A stretch of DNA of 64,000 nucleotides from Anaerolineales bacterium. Its GTDB lineage: Bacteria > Chloroflexota > Anaerolineae > Anaerolineales > Villigracilaceae. The stretch's first letter is position 1, and each line of letters starts with the position of its first letter. Under the pieces are notes generated by a model. That model saw nothing but the letters and a program-made list of their open reading frames with translations. It was not told the origin of the DNA and did no database searches. Positions 1 through 7,144 of the stretch are shown piece after piece. The translations under genes and the position numbers were made by a program. Location of the stretch: contig JABTUU010000001.1 of the NCBI GenBank assembly GCA_015075275.1, forward strand, positions 682,001 through 746,000. Direction: 5' to 3'.

Positions 1-54
1 ATGAAGATGTTGACTAAGACGGGAGGCGAGGGGTTGGGGAGATTGTTTGGGTAG

Positions 55-786
55 TTAGCTAAATACCGCGAAAACATTCTGAGCCAAGAACTCAATATGT
101 GCTTCTACATTGAGTTTGCCAATCTTTATGGAATTTGGGTGGCCGCAAGAGTTTCGCAAATTAAGACTTGTATTTTTTAGGTGTTCTTTGACATTCTTGT
201 TCAGAATAGATAGCGCCCCCAAAATGTCCAAGAAATCCGATTCCTTCATTCTCGTAAAATCATCACGATTTGTTGCTGGTTTCCACCTTGCATCACGTCT
301 ATTTGCTTCACGATTGAAGTCTGACAAGTGATTCGCTATCACGAAATCATATAAAACTGAAATTGCTCCAATCCAGATAAATACAACTGCGGCTTTATAA
401 GCATCAACATTGAGACACGTAATTGCTTCTTTTACAAATGCTTGGGAATCGGTATTCTTAATGGCTGACAGAAGTACACGTAAATCCGCTGACATAATCT
501 TCACTGAAGATGGTTGATTCAAGTGGTTTTCTTTTACATACCTTTTGCCATCATTTGCAAGAATCCAACCATCTTTTACTCTCACAGCTAAGCCATTGGC
601 TTTTGTGAGCGAATCGGAAACATTCCAGTTTTCCGCTTCATGCAAGCCCGACTCTATAGCTAATTTTTTTACGTCCGCTGATTGTAGAGGCTTTTCGTTC
701 GCCGCATTAAGTATTAGGAGCAACTTATCGCGATTCGATATTTCTGTAGAAGCCAGCATATTTGATAACTCGTAGTTGGAAATCAA
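55..786 (-). CDS. winged-helix plus HEPN-like protein, third gene of accessory trio
   Basis: About 243 residues. Residues 15-80 look like a winged helix-turn-helix. The C-terminal half is helical and contains Leu-Arg-Asn-Ser-Cys-Gly-His near residue 213, a match to the Rx4-6H signature of HEPN ribonucleases and HEPN-type antitoxins. The frame can begin at a GTG at 792, but that codon overlaps the Shine-Dalgarno GGAGG, so the TTG at 786 (five-base spacing) is preferred. It follows the gene at 802 after 15 bp and is last in a three-gene minus-strand operon. Codon use is AT-rich compared with the DNA from 2 kb on. Function is unknown. A HEPN RNase or a regulator in a defence or toxin-like module is an inference from the motif and the company it keeps. 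Confidence 0.6.
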   Translation of the reverse strand: MISNYELSNMLASTEISNRDKLLLILNAANEKPLQSADVKKLAIESGLHEAENWNVSDSLTKANGLAVRVKDGWILANDGKRYVKENHLNQPSSVKIMSADLRVLLSAIKNTDSQAFVKEAITCLNVDAYKAAVVFIWIGAISVLYDFVIANHLSDFNREANRRDARWKPATNRDDFTRMKESDFLDILGALSILNKNVKEHLKNTSLNLRNSCGHPNSIKIGKLNVEAHIEFLAQNVFAVFS

Positions 787-801
787 GTCCACCTCCGTTT
801 A

Positions 802-1347
802 TTAATTTGTTTCTTTCTTACTTGACTTGCGTTTAGGTCTCGGTTTGTTTTCGTCAAGTAGCCGCTTTACTTCCTTTTCATTGGGGAGTGCCTCTACAAT
901 CTTTTTACCTAATAGAGTAATCTTTTTGTATCCCTTATCGCCTACGCTCATAAAAAATCTACTACGCTGTGCGGCGTTGTTGACAGTTTTTGTGATATTT
1001 CCAAAAACCTGACCCGTTGCTGCTTCTCTGTTCAGTCCTTCTAAATCTGCCGTCTTAAATAGTTCTTGTTTTCTGTACATAGTCAGGTAATATGCTAAGA
1101 CAGTCACAGCCTCTGCATCATTCTTGGTTTTCTTTGAAAATACAAAGTCTTGAAGATTCGGATGATTCTCATTCGACTCAGCGCTTTGTTCCTTAAGAAG
1201 GGAGGTGGTTAAATTACCAGAATCCTTAAACCATGCGGATGCGGATAAAAGCACAAACTTTCTCTGCTCTTCATTCAAAGGCGTGATGAGCTCTACAACC
1301 TTTTTCAAGACATCCTGAACTGAATCAAAATCTGAGGTTGTTCCCAT
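802..1347 (-). CDS. small winged-helix-like protein, second gene of accessory trio
   Basis: 181 residues, not recognised as a named family. The N-terminal third (about 1-60) is helical. Residues 75-155 have the helix-helix-helix-hairpin pattern of a winged helix, ending in Gly-Tyr-Lys-Lys-Ile-Thr. The C-terminal tail is very basic (Lys/Arg-rich, last 25 residues), as in nucleic-acid-binding proteins. The ATG at 1347 is preferred over an upstream TTG because AAGGA lies six bases before it. The gene sits 15 bp either side of its neighbours and is surely co-transcribed with them. Nucleic-acid binding is inferred. No catalytic motif is seen. Confidence 0.55.
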   Translation of the reverse strand: MGTTSDFDSVQDVLKKVVELITPLNEEQRKFVLLSASAWFKDSGNLTTSLLKEQSAESNENHPNLQDFVFSKKTKNDAEAVTVLAYYLTMYRKQELFKTADLEGLNREAATGQVFGNITKTVNNAAQRSRFFMSVGDKGYKKITLLGKKIVEALPNEKEVKRLLDENKPRPKRKSSKKETN

Positions 1348-1362
1348 TTTCAATCCTTCTTA

Positions 1363-1749
1363 TTACTTTAGAATCTTTTCAACTTCACTGATTAAGAAAG
1401 TTGGGGCAATTTCGTAACCAGATTCTGTGCGGACAATAATATTCTTCTTGGTTAGCTCGCCTAGTTTTGGCCTGACGGTGCCTCCAGGGAGTTTCGTACC
1501 CGACTCAATCTCACTAGGGGAAAGGCTGGCTGTTATTTCTTGGTTTATAAGAGAAATTACCTTACGAGCAAGTATATAAATTAAAATTAACTGCAAGGAG
1601 GTTAGGTTCTTTACCTTTTCCGTAAAGGCTATAAGATCGTTTTCAGGATCAAGCCATACAAACGGTTCTAGAATATCAGCCAAACGTTGCTTAGTTTCAA
1701 GTTCAAATTGAGCCTTGGGGCGTATTAATTTTGCAAATGGGTCAGTCAT
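1363..1749 (-). CDS. small winged-helix protein, first gene of accessory trio
   Basis: 128 residues when started at the ATG at 1749, which has AAAGGA six bases upstream. The reading frame stays open to 1902, but the extra N-terminus has no ribosome site. The C-terminal half (about residues 70-125) resembles a winged helix: a helix, then Pro-Gly-Gly-Thr-Val-Arg-Pro-Lys as the recognition-helix entry, then a beta wing (Ile-Ile-Val-Arg-Thr). The first half is helical. It heads a minus-strand trio that ends with a HEPN-like protein. It may be the regulator or the DNA-binding part of that module; this is inference. Confidence 0.55.
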   Translation of the reverse strand: MTDPFAKLIRPKAQFELETKQRLADILEPFVWLDPENDLIAFTEKVKNLTSLQLILIYILARKVISLINQEITASLSPSEIESGTKLPGGTVRPKLGELTKKNIIVRTESGYEIAPTFLISEVEKILK

Positions 1750-2045
1750 TTCAAATCCTTTGAGTATTTTGTCACAAACATGTAACATATCATTTGTGTT
1801 ATTCACTTTCTGGTTTGGGATTTTACGCAGAAGGAAATGTTTTGCCAATATTAAGGAATAGCTCCACAATAGCAATAGTGATTTCGATATTCTTAGGCAC
1901 ACCTGTTCTCGCAGTTTTCCGAATTTAGTTTTTTCAATTAAATCATGAGCAAAGATTACAGTGGCTTCTTCTCCCTCCTCTCTTCACACTGAATTCACAA
2001 CCCAATCCTATACTCCGAGCATCAGTTCAAACCAAAGGAGTAAAC
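1750..2045. other. divergent intergenic region
   Basis: 296 bases between the divergent trio and the His-rich membrane protein gene. The left part is AT-rich and must hold the promoter of the minus-strand trio; the right part holds that of the plus-strand gene. I see no confident -35/-10 pair. An AAAGGAG ribosome site stands at its right end. Confidence 0.5.
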
Positions 2046-2444
2046 ATGAACGGAAAAATAGCGCTACGCGTTGTATCGGGGCTGGTCTTGCTTGCGGTCA
2101 TCGCCGCCATCGGGTTCTTCGGGTTTCAGGTGGGCGTTGCCAAAGGCTCGCCGATCACCATCGAGGCGTCGTCGGGCGAATCGATGCCCATGCCGCATCC
2201 GCAATTTGGGCATGGACACGGCATGCGCCCGCATCATCCATTCGGATTTGGCTTCGGATGCTTGATTCCCCTCGTCGGCATCTTCCTGCTCGTCCTCGCG
2301 CTCAAGTCCTTCCGTATGATGATGTGGGGTCCGCGCTGGGGCTGGGGAGGTCGCCATGGTTGGGGCGAGCACAACGTCCCGCCGATGTTCGATGAGTGGC
2401 ATAAGAAAGCGCATGGCGAGTCGACTGAAGAAAAGAAAGAATAA
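2046..2444 (+). CDS. His-rich two-TM membrane protein
   Basis: 132 residues with an AAAGGAG site seven bases before the ATG. Two membrane helices are visible (about residues 6-29 and 73-90). Between them is a loop of roughly 40 residues rich in Met, His, Pro and Gly (Met-Pro-Met-Pro-His, His-Gly-His-Gly, Pro-His-His-Pro). After the second helix there is a Trp/Gly/His-rich stretch and an acidic-basic tail. His/Met-rich loops of this sort often bind Cu, Ni or Zn. The gene directly precedes a response regulator and sensor kinase, so it may be an accessory or target of that system. The family is not recognised, and metal binding is inference from composition. Confidence 0.65.
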   Translation: MNGKIALRVVSGLVLLAVIAAIGFFGFQVGVAKGSPITIEASSGESMPMPHPQFGHGHGMRPHHPFGFGFGCLIPLVGIFLLVLALKSFRMMMWGPRWGWGGRHGWGEHNVPPMFDEWHKKAHGESTEEKKE

Positions 2445-2457
2445 GAACGTATAATTG

Positions 2458-2488
2458 CCGTGAGGCGGCAAGATTCCCCGCCTCACGG
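2458..2488 (+). terminator. hairpin after the His-rich protein gene
   Basis: A perfect 11-bp inverted repeat (CCGTGAGGCGG at 2458-2468, complement at 2478-2488) with a 9-nt loop begins 13 bases after the stop codon and is followed by TCTTTCC. The T-run is weak, so it may attenuate rather than fully stop transcription into the regulator gene downstream. Confidence 0.6.
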
Positions 2489-2552
2489 TCTTTCCACTTT
2501 CAACTTTCTTCACCAATAAAAGTAGAAAGTGGAAACTCGACCATCCCTCACT

Positions 2553-3239
2553 ATGAAAACCATCCTCGTTGTAGACGACGAACCCAAGATCGCCCAACTC
2601 GTGCGAGATTACCTCGAACGCGCGGGATTTGGCGTTTTGGTCGCGCATGACGGGAAGAAAGCCTTGTCGCTGGCGAAAACGGATAAACCCTCCGCGGTCA
2701 TTCTGGACCTCGGCTTGCCTCAGCTCGATGGGCTGGATTTCACCCGCGAGTTTCGCAAAACCTCCAACGCGCCGATCATCATGCTCACCGCCCGCTCCGA
2801 AGAATCGGACAAACTCATCGGGCTCGAACTCGGCGCGGACGATTACATGACCAAGCCGTTCAGCCCCAAGGAGTTGGTGGCGCGTGTCCGTGCGGTGTTT
2901 CGGCGCATCGAGAACGCGACCAGCATGAGCTCGGAAATGATTCGCGTGGCAGACCTTACTCTCGACGTACCGCGTCTGCGGGTCACTGCCGAGAAACGCG
3001 AGATCGAAGAGTTGACTCCCACCGAGTTTGAATTGTTCGCCACCCTCGCCCGCCAGCCTGGACGCGTCTTCACGCGAGCCCAATTGTTGGATGCGATCCA
3101 TGGCGTGGCATTTGAATCCTACGAACGCGCAATAGACGCGCATGTTAAGAACATCCGCCGCAAGGTTGAGATCAAAGCGAACGAGCCGAAGTATGTGTTG
3201 ACAGTCTATGGTGTCGGCTATAAATTTGCGGATAAATGA
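2553..3239 (+). CDS. OmpR-family response regulator
   Basis: 228 residues from the ATG at 2553 (an in-frame GTG at 2529 lacks support). The receiver domain (residues 2-115) shows the acidic pair Val-Val-Asp-Asp-Glu, the phospho-acceptor Asp in Val-Ile-Leu-Asp-Leu-Gly, Thr in Met-Leu-Thr-Ala-Arg, and Lys in Met-Thr-Lys-Pro-Phe. The C-terminal winged-helix domain (about 130-225) ends in the OmpR/PhoB hallmark Gly-Val-Gly-Tyr-Lys-Phe. It is the DNA-binding partner of the sensor kinase starting at 3326, and the pair probably regulates the His-rich membrane protein upstream. The signal sensed is not evident from sequence. Confidence 0.93.
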   Translation: MKTILVVDDEPKIAQLVRDYLERAGFGVLVAHDGKKALSLAKTDKPSAVILDLGLPQLDGLDFTREFRKTSNAPIIMLTARSEESDKLIGLELGADDYMTKPFSPKELVARVRAVFRRIENATSMSSEMIRVADLTLDVPRLRVTAEKREIEELTPTEFELFATLARQPGRVFTRAQLLDAIHGVAFESYERAIDAHVKNIRRKVEIKANEPKYVLTVYGVGYKFADK

Positions 3240-3244
3240 AATTT

Positions 3245-3327
3245 ATGTCACTCTGAGGGAGCGTTCGTTGCAGCCGAAGAGTCTCGCTTGTCGTGGTAGA
3301 GACTCTTCGCTACGCTCGGAGTGACAT
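3245..3327. repeat. palindromic intergenic repeat, variant A
   Basis: Ends ATGTCACTC (3245-3253) and GAGTGACAT (3319-3327) are exact complements, and an inner 11-bp pair (CGAAGAGTCTC at 3275-3285, complement at 3299-3309) makes a long hairpin. It has the same build as the elements at 7047, 8240 and 52877. Its right end supplies the GGAG and the ATG used as start of the sensor kinase. Confidence 0.75.
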
Positions 3328-4513
3328 GCTTAAACCAATGACCCACTCCCACCATCCCCGCCCCAAACCTCCATGGTGGCCCCAAAATGAAGAATGGCCC
3401 CCCAAAAGATGGCAAACGCGCCGTGGACCGTTCTTCCGCCGAATGGGATGTTTTTTCATCCTGTTCAGCTTCTTCGCCTGCATCGGCGTGATGGCGTTGA
3501 TAGGATTCTTTCTCAATCCGTTCGTGGAATTTCACAACATGCCGCCGAACATGCCGCAGATGCACCGTCCTGATTTCATTCTTCCATTCGGATTTTTTGG
3601 TTTCCTGATTTTGATCGGGGCAATATTTTTTGGTGTTCGCAATTTACGGCGCATGTCTGTGCCGTTGGATGAGTTGCTTGAAGCGTCGAGCCGTGTGGCG
3701 GATGGCGATTTCACTGTCCGTGTGGGGGAACGGGGACCGTTTGAAGTCCGCGCGTTGTTGCGCGAGTTCAATTCGATGGCGGAGAAATTGGAGTTGAACG
3801 ACAAGCAACGCCGCAACATGCTGGCGGATATTTCTCACGAACTCCGCTCGCCGATCACGATCATGCAGGGCAATCTCGAAGGGATGATTGACGGAGTCTA
3901 CTCGGCGGATACGGAGCGGTTGAAGTCGCTGTATGATGAGACTCAGATCCTTTCGCGGCTTGTTGACGATTTGCGGACTCTCGCGCTCGCTGAAAGCGGG
4001 TCACTGCAATTGAAGCGCGAGCCGACAAATTTAGGTTTGTTGATCCGTGAAGTCGTTTCGGGTTTCGAATCGCAAGCGAATGAAAAGAAAATCAAGTTTG
4101 AATTTCAAATGGAAGATGTGGAAGCGCTCGAAATTGACCCATTGCGCATCCGCGAGGTGTTGTCGAATGTCGTGGCGAACGCGATTCGGTACACGCCGAG
4201 CGGAGGGGAGATAAAGGTTGGGGTGACTGAATCAACTGTCCCTGAGAAAAGCGACGCGTTGAGCTTGTCGAAACGAAGCGTGACGGCCTTCATCCAAGAT
4301 AGCGGAGAGGGAATCCAGTCTGACGATCTGAGTCGCATCTTCGACCGATTCTACAAATCCAGCGATTCGGGCGGGATGGGGTTGGGACTCTCGATAGCGA
4401 AATATCTGATCGAGGCGCACGGCGGGAAAATTTGGGCGGAATCCGAAGCGGGGCGGGGAACGAGGGTGTCTTTTTCTTTACCGCTAAGCACGCCAAGAAC
4501 GCAAAGATTTTAA
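3326..4513 (+). CDS. HAMP/HisKA sensor histidine kinase
   Basis: 395 residues, partner of the regulator ending at 3239. The order is a cytoplasmic His/Pro/Trp-rich N-terminus, one membrane helix (about 48-70), a short Pro/Met/His extracytoplasmic loop, a second helix (about 88-108), HAMP (110-162), HisKA with the phospho-accepting His in Asp-Ile-Ser-His-Glu-Leu-Arg-Ser, and HATPase with N box (Val-Val-Ala-Asn-Ala), Asp-Ser-Gly-Glu-Gly-Ile and Gly-Leu-Gly-Leu-Ser. The short Met/His sensor loop echoes the His-rich protein upstream, which favours a metal or envelope signal (inference). The start lies in a palindromic repeat, with GGAG four bases before ATG 3326; ATG 3338 is an alternative. A translated repeat interrupts the ATPase domain, and the C-terminus runs into another repeat-like sequence. 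Confidence 0.9.
   Translation: MLKPMTHSHHPRPKPPWWPQNEEWPPKRWQTRRGPFFRRMGCFFILFSFFACIGVMALIGFFLNPFVEFHNMPPNMPQMHRPDFILPFGFFGFLILIGAIFFGVRNLRRMSVPLDELLEASSRVADGDFTVRVGERGPFEVRALLREFNSMAEKLELNDKQRRNMLADISHELRSPITIMQGNLEGMIDGVYSADTERLKSLYDETQILSRLVDDLRTLALAESGSLQLKREPTNLGLLIREVVSGFESQANEKKIKFEFQMEDVEALEIDPLRIREVLSNVVANAIRYTPSGGEIKVGVTESTVPEKSDALSLSKRSVTAFIQDSGEGIQSDDLSRIFDRFYKSSDSGGMGLGLSIAKYLIEAHGGKIWAESEAGRGTRVSFSLPLSTPRTQRF
4236..4279. repeat. dispersed repeat inside the kinase coding sequence
   Basis: The stretch containing GTCCCTGAG and GAGCTTGTCGAAACG resembles a dispersed bacterial repeat usually found between genes. Here it is in frame and translated to about 15 residues ([13 protein letters not shown]) between two beta strands of the HATPase fold just before the Asp-x-Gly-x-Gly motif, where a hairpin loop is expected. 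A related sequence lies between rimM and dprA near 5897-5920. Confidence 0.6.
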
Positions 4514-4582
4514 AGGTTTTCTTGGCGAATTTTGCGGGCTTCGCGGTTCATTGAGAAAAAGTCTGGTAAAATTGCGTTTGCG

Positions 4583-4634
4583 ATTTCAGCCCGCATGTGT
4601 TCCTTTCACATACCTCTCTATGCCTGTCTGAAAT
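4583..4634 (+). promoter_or_regulatory. structured 5' leader of rpsP
   Basis: ATTTCAG (4583-4589) pairs with CTGAAAT (4628-4634), and inside it ATGTG (4595-4599) pairs with CACAT (4607-4611). An extended -10-like TGGTAAAAT lies about 20 bases upstream at 4564-4572. This would give a leader of about 90 nt with a two-tier stem before the S16 start. A regulatory role is inferred. Confidence 0.4.
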
Positions 4635-4663
4635 GCAAATAATTTCAAGGAGAAAAAAGCAAG

Positions 4664-4996
4664 ATGGTTCGTATTCGTTTACGTCGGATCGGGTTGAAGG
4701 GTCAGCCCACATATCGCGTCGTCGCCGCGGACAAAGAGTCCCCTCGCGATGGCCGCTTTTTGGAAATTTTGGGTTTCTACAATCCTCGCACAGAGCCTTC
4801 AACGGTTCATCTCAAGGAAGATCGTGTATTTCACTGGATGAAGAACGGCGCTCGCCCGACCGAGTCGGTAGAGCAGGTGTTTAAATCCGTTGGGACGCTG
4901 GAGCGTTGGGAGCGCTTCAAGAAGGGCGAAGCGGTCGAGACGCTTGTTAAAGAGGCGGAAGAGGCGGAAGCCAAACGCAAGGAAGCGCAAAAGTAG
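4664..4996 (+). CDS. rpsP: 30S ribosomal protein S16
   Basis: 110 residues, slightly longer than the usual 80-90 because of a charged C-terminal tail rich in Glu, Ala and Lys. The N-terminus Met-Val-Arg-Ile-Arg-Leu-Arg-Arg-Ile-Gly, then Tyr-Arg-Val-Val-Ala-Ala-Asp, Leu-Gly-Phe-Tyr-Asn-Pro and Trp-Met-Lys-Asn-Gly-Ala-Arg-Pro-Thr are diagnostic of S16, an early-assembly protein of the small subunit body. AAGGAG precedes the start. It heads the conserved order rpsP-khpA-rimM. Confidence 0.97.
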   Translation: MVRIRLRRIGLKGQPTYRVVAADKESPRDGRFLEILGFYNPRTEPSTVHLKEDRVFHWMKNGARPTESVEQVFKSVGTLERWERFKKGEAVETLVKEAEEAEAKRKEAQK

Positions 4997-5041
4997 ACCC
5001 TCGTTTCTAGCCTGCGCCTATTATGGCGAAGGAACTACGCT

Positions 5042-5278
5042 ATGAAAGAATTAATCGAGTATGTCGTAAAGTCGTTAGTGGATCATCCCGATGAAGTGCA
5101 AGTAACTCAATCGGGGAGCGGGTCGCGCGTACGCATCGAGCTGAGCGTGTCGAAAGACGACATGGGGCGCGTGATTGGCAAAGGCGGCAAGGTCGCCAAT
5201 TCAATTCGCGCGTTGTTGCGAGTAGCCGCTGAAAAAGAAGGCAAGCAAGCCACGCTGGATGTGGTCGAGCCAGACTAA
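5042..5278 (+). CDS. khpA: KH-domain RNA-binding protein
   Basis: 78 residues, the usual size of KhpA (YlqC). It is a single KH fold with the RNA-contacting loop Val-Ile-Gly-Lys-Gly-Gly-Lys-Val-Ala at about residues 41-49. KhpA binds structured RNAs and typically lies between rpsP and rimM, exactly as here. Its stop overlaps the rimM start by one base, so the two are translationally coupled. Confidence 0.95.
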   Translation: MKELIEYVVKSLVDHPDEVQVTQSGSGSRVRIELSVSKDDMGRVIGKGGKVANSIRALLRVAAEKEGKQATLDVVEPD

Positions 5279-5811
5279 TGGCAAAAGAAAAAATCACAGG
5301 CTCGCCGAAAGGCGAGCCGCTTTATTTGAGCGTGGGTTTTTTACGGCGTCCGCATGGGGTGCGCGGCGAAATCGTTATGGATTTGCATACAGACTTTCCT
5401 GAGCGTATGAAAAGCGGGCGAAAACTATTTGTGGGCGAGGAGCGTAAGCCTGTAACGCTGACCAGCGTACGCCCGCATCAAGCGGGTCTGCTTGTAAAAT
5501 TCAAAAACGTCGAAACTCCCGAAGACGCGGGTCTGTTTCGCAACCAATGGGTGTTCATCAAGAAAGCAGATGCGCCGCCGTTGCCTGAGGGTAAAATTTA
5601 TCAGCATGAGCTGATCGGATTCAAGGTTGTGGATGAGAATGACAATCCGCTTGGCGAGTTAGTTGAGATTTTGGAGACAGGCGCGAACGATGTCTATGTG
5701 GTGCGAGATGACTCGGGCAAGGAGATTCTCCTTCCCGCGATTCCCTCGGTCATTCTGGACCTTCAGCCTGCTCGCCGCTTTGTCAAAGTTCATGTGCTTG
5801 AAGGGCTGTAA
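5278..5811 (+). CDS. rimM: ribosome maturation factor RimM
   Basis: 177 residues. The N-terminal beta-barrel domain (about 14-95) begins Leu-Ser-Val-Gly-Phe-Leu-Arg-Arg-Pro-His-Gly-Val-Arg-Gly, the RimM hallmark. The C-terminal PRC-barrel (about 100-176) has Asn-Asp-Val-Tyr-Val-Val and Glu-Ile-Leu-Leu-Pro-Ala-Ile-Pro. RimM binds S19 and helps assemble the 30S head. trmD, often next in this operon, is absent here; dprA follows after 126 bases. Confidence 0.95.
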   Translation: MAKEKITGSPKGEPLYLSVGFLRRPHGVRGEIVMDLHTDFPERMKSGRKLFVGEERKPVTLTSVRPHQAGLLVKFKNVETPEDAGLFRNQWVFIKKADAPPLPEGKIYQHELIGFKVVDENDNPLGELVEILETGANDVYVVRDDSGKEILLPAIPSVILDLQPARRFVKVHVLEGL

Positions 5812-5937
5812 AATAAGTTTCAAGTTTCAGATTTCACGTCAAAGATCGCGGTTGTATGAGCTTTGAATTCATAAATACTTTGCGTTCTTCGCGTCACTTC
5901 GATAAACTCAGTGCAAGCCTTTGTGGTAAAAAGATTT

Positions 5938-7047
5938 ATGGACGATAAAAAATTCTGGGTCGGCTTCAACTTGATCAAAGGCATCGGCGCGGTGCGGATG
6001 CAGGGACTGGTCGCGCACTTTGGCGACTTGGAGTCCGCGTGGAAGGCTGCGCCGAGCGAATTGGCTGAAGCAGGCTTGGGGTTGAAGGTGATCGAACGCG
6101 TTACACAAGCGCGCAAGGGCATTGATCTCGATAAAGTATGGGAACATATCGAGAAACAGGGGATTAAGATTCTTGTATGGCGGGATCAAGCGTATCCGCA
6201 ACGGCTGAAAGAGATTGACCAGCCTCCGCCGGTGTTGTATATCCGCGGCGAATATTTACCGGACGATTTGTTTGCCGTTGCCATTGTCGGTACGCGGCGG
6301 GCGACTCCGTATGGCAGGCAGATTACAGAAGAATTATCAGCTTTCCTCGCAGCGAACGGCATGACCGTTATCAGCGGGCTCGCGCGCGGCGTGGACGCGG
6401 TCGCGCATCAATCCACGTTGAAAGCGGGCGGACGAACGATTGCCGTACTGGGTTCGGGTGTGGATAAAATCTATCCGCCCGAACATCGCGCGTTGGCTGA
6501 GCAAATGATGGAGCGCGGCGCGATCATCAGTGATTACGCGCCCGGCACGCCGCCCGACGCGTCGAATTTTCCGCCGCGCAATCGAATCATTTCGGGCTTG
6601 TCGTTGGCTGTCGTTGTCGTGGAAGCGGGCGAGACGAGCGGCGCGTTAATCACCGCCGAGTTTGCCGCCGAGCAAGGACGCGAAGTCTTCGCCGTCCCTG
6701 GGAGTATACTTGCGCCGCAAAGCAAAGGCACAAATAAGTTGATTCAAAACGGCGCGCTTCCGCTGTTGAGTGTGAACGATCTTATGCAAGCATTGGATAT
6801 AACACGCGTTGGCGAACACAAAGCCGCGCGTAAGATCATGCCCTCTGATGCAATCGAAGCAAAATTGCTCACCGTGTTGACGAATGAGCCGATGCAGATA
6901 GATGAAATCCGCAATCAGGCGGAATTGCCCATTGAGAAAGTATCCGCGTCGCTTGCGCTGATGGAATTGAAAGGGATGGTGCGGCAAGTCGGCGGTATGA
7001 ATTACGTCGCAGTGCGCGAAGCGCAATCGGAATACAAGATAGGATGA
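5938..7047 (+). CDS. dprA: DNA-processing protein DprA
   Basis: 369 residues from the ATG at 5938. An N-terminal helical region (about 5-65) with helix-hairpin-helix character is followed by the Rossmann-like DprA/Smf domain (about 75-285) with Ala-Ile-Val-Gly-Thr-Arg-Arg, Ser-Gly-Leu-Ala-Arg-Gly-Val-Asp, Leu-Gly-Ser-Gly-Val-Asp and Phe-Pro-Pro-Arg-Asn-Arg. A C-terminal winged helix (about 305-365) completes it. DprA loads RecA on incoming single-stranded DNA during natural transformation. No other competence gene lies nearby. The 126-base gap upstream carries a repeat-like sequence near 5879-5920. Confidence 0.95.
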   Translation: MDDKKFWVGFNLIKGIGAVRMQGLVAHFGDLESAWKAAPSELAEAGLGLKVIERVTQARKGIDLDKVWEHIEKQGIKILVWRDQAYPQRLKEIDQPPPVLYIRGEYLPDDLFAVAIVGTRRATPYGRQITEELSAFLAANGMTVISGLARGVDAVAHQSTLKAGGRTIAVLGSGVDKIYPPEHRALAEQMMERGAIISDYAPGTPPDASNFPPRNRIISGLSLAVVVVEAGETSGALITAEFAAEQGREVFAVPGSILAPQSKGTNKLIQNGALPLLSVNDLMQALDITRVGEHKAARKIMPSDAIEAKLLTVLTNEPMQIDEIRNQAELPIEKVSASLALMELKGMVRQVGGMNYVAVREAQSEYKIG

Positions 7048-7134
7048 TGTCGTTGCGAGGAGCGCTTGTTGCGATAAAGCAATCTATTTCTACGCGAGGA
7101 GATTGCTTCGCCGCTTTGCGGCTCGCAACGACAT
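7047..7134. repeat. palindromic intergenic repeat, variant B
   Basis: 13-bp terminal inverted repeats ATGTCGTTGCGAG (7047-7059) and its exact complement (7122-7134) frame 62 bases that themselves fold through AAGCAATC and GATTGCTT. The same ends occur at 8240-8323 and, with one mismatch, at 52877-52956. It begins at the last base of the dprA stop codon. Confidence 0.85.
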
Positions 7135-7144
7135 ACGGCAACTA

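Noticed and set aside
1..54. Open plus-strand frame of 17 codons ending at TAG 52-54, abutting the stop of the minus-strand gene
   Set aside because: It starts at the window edge, so it could be the end of a gene or chance. There is not enough sequence to decide.
2064..3143. 359-codon minus-strand frame across the His-rich protein and regulator genes
   Set aside because: It mirrors two well-supported plus-strand genes, lacks any domain pattern and is explained by their codon bias.
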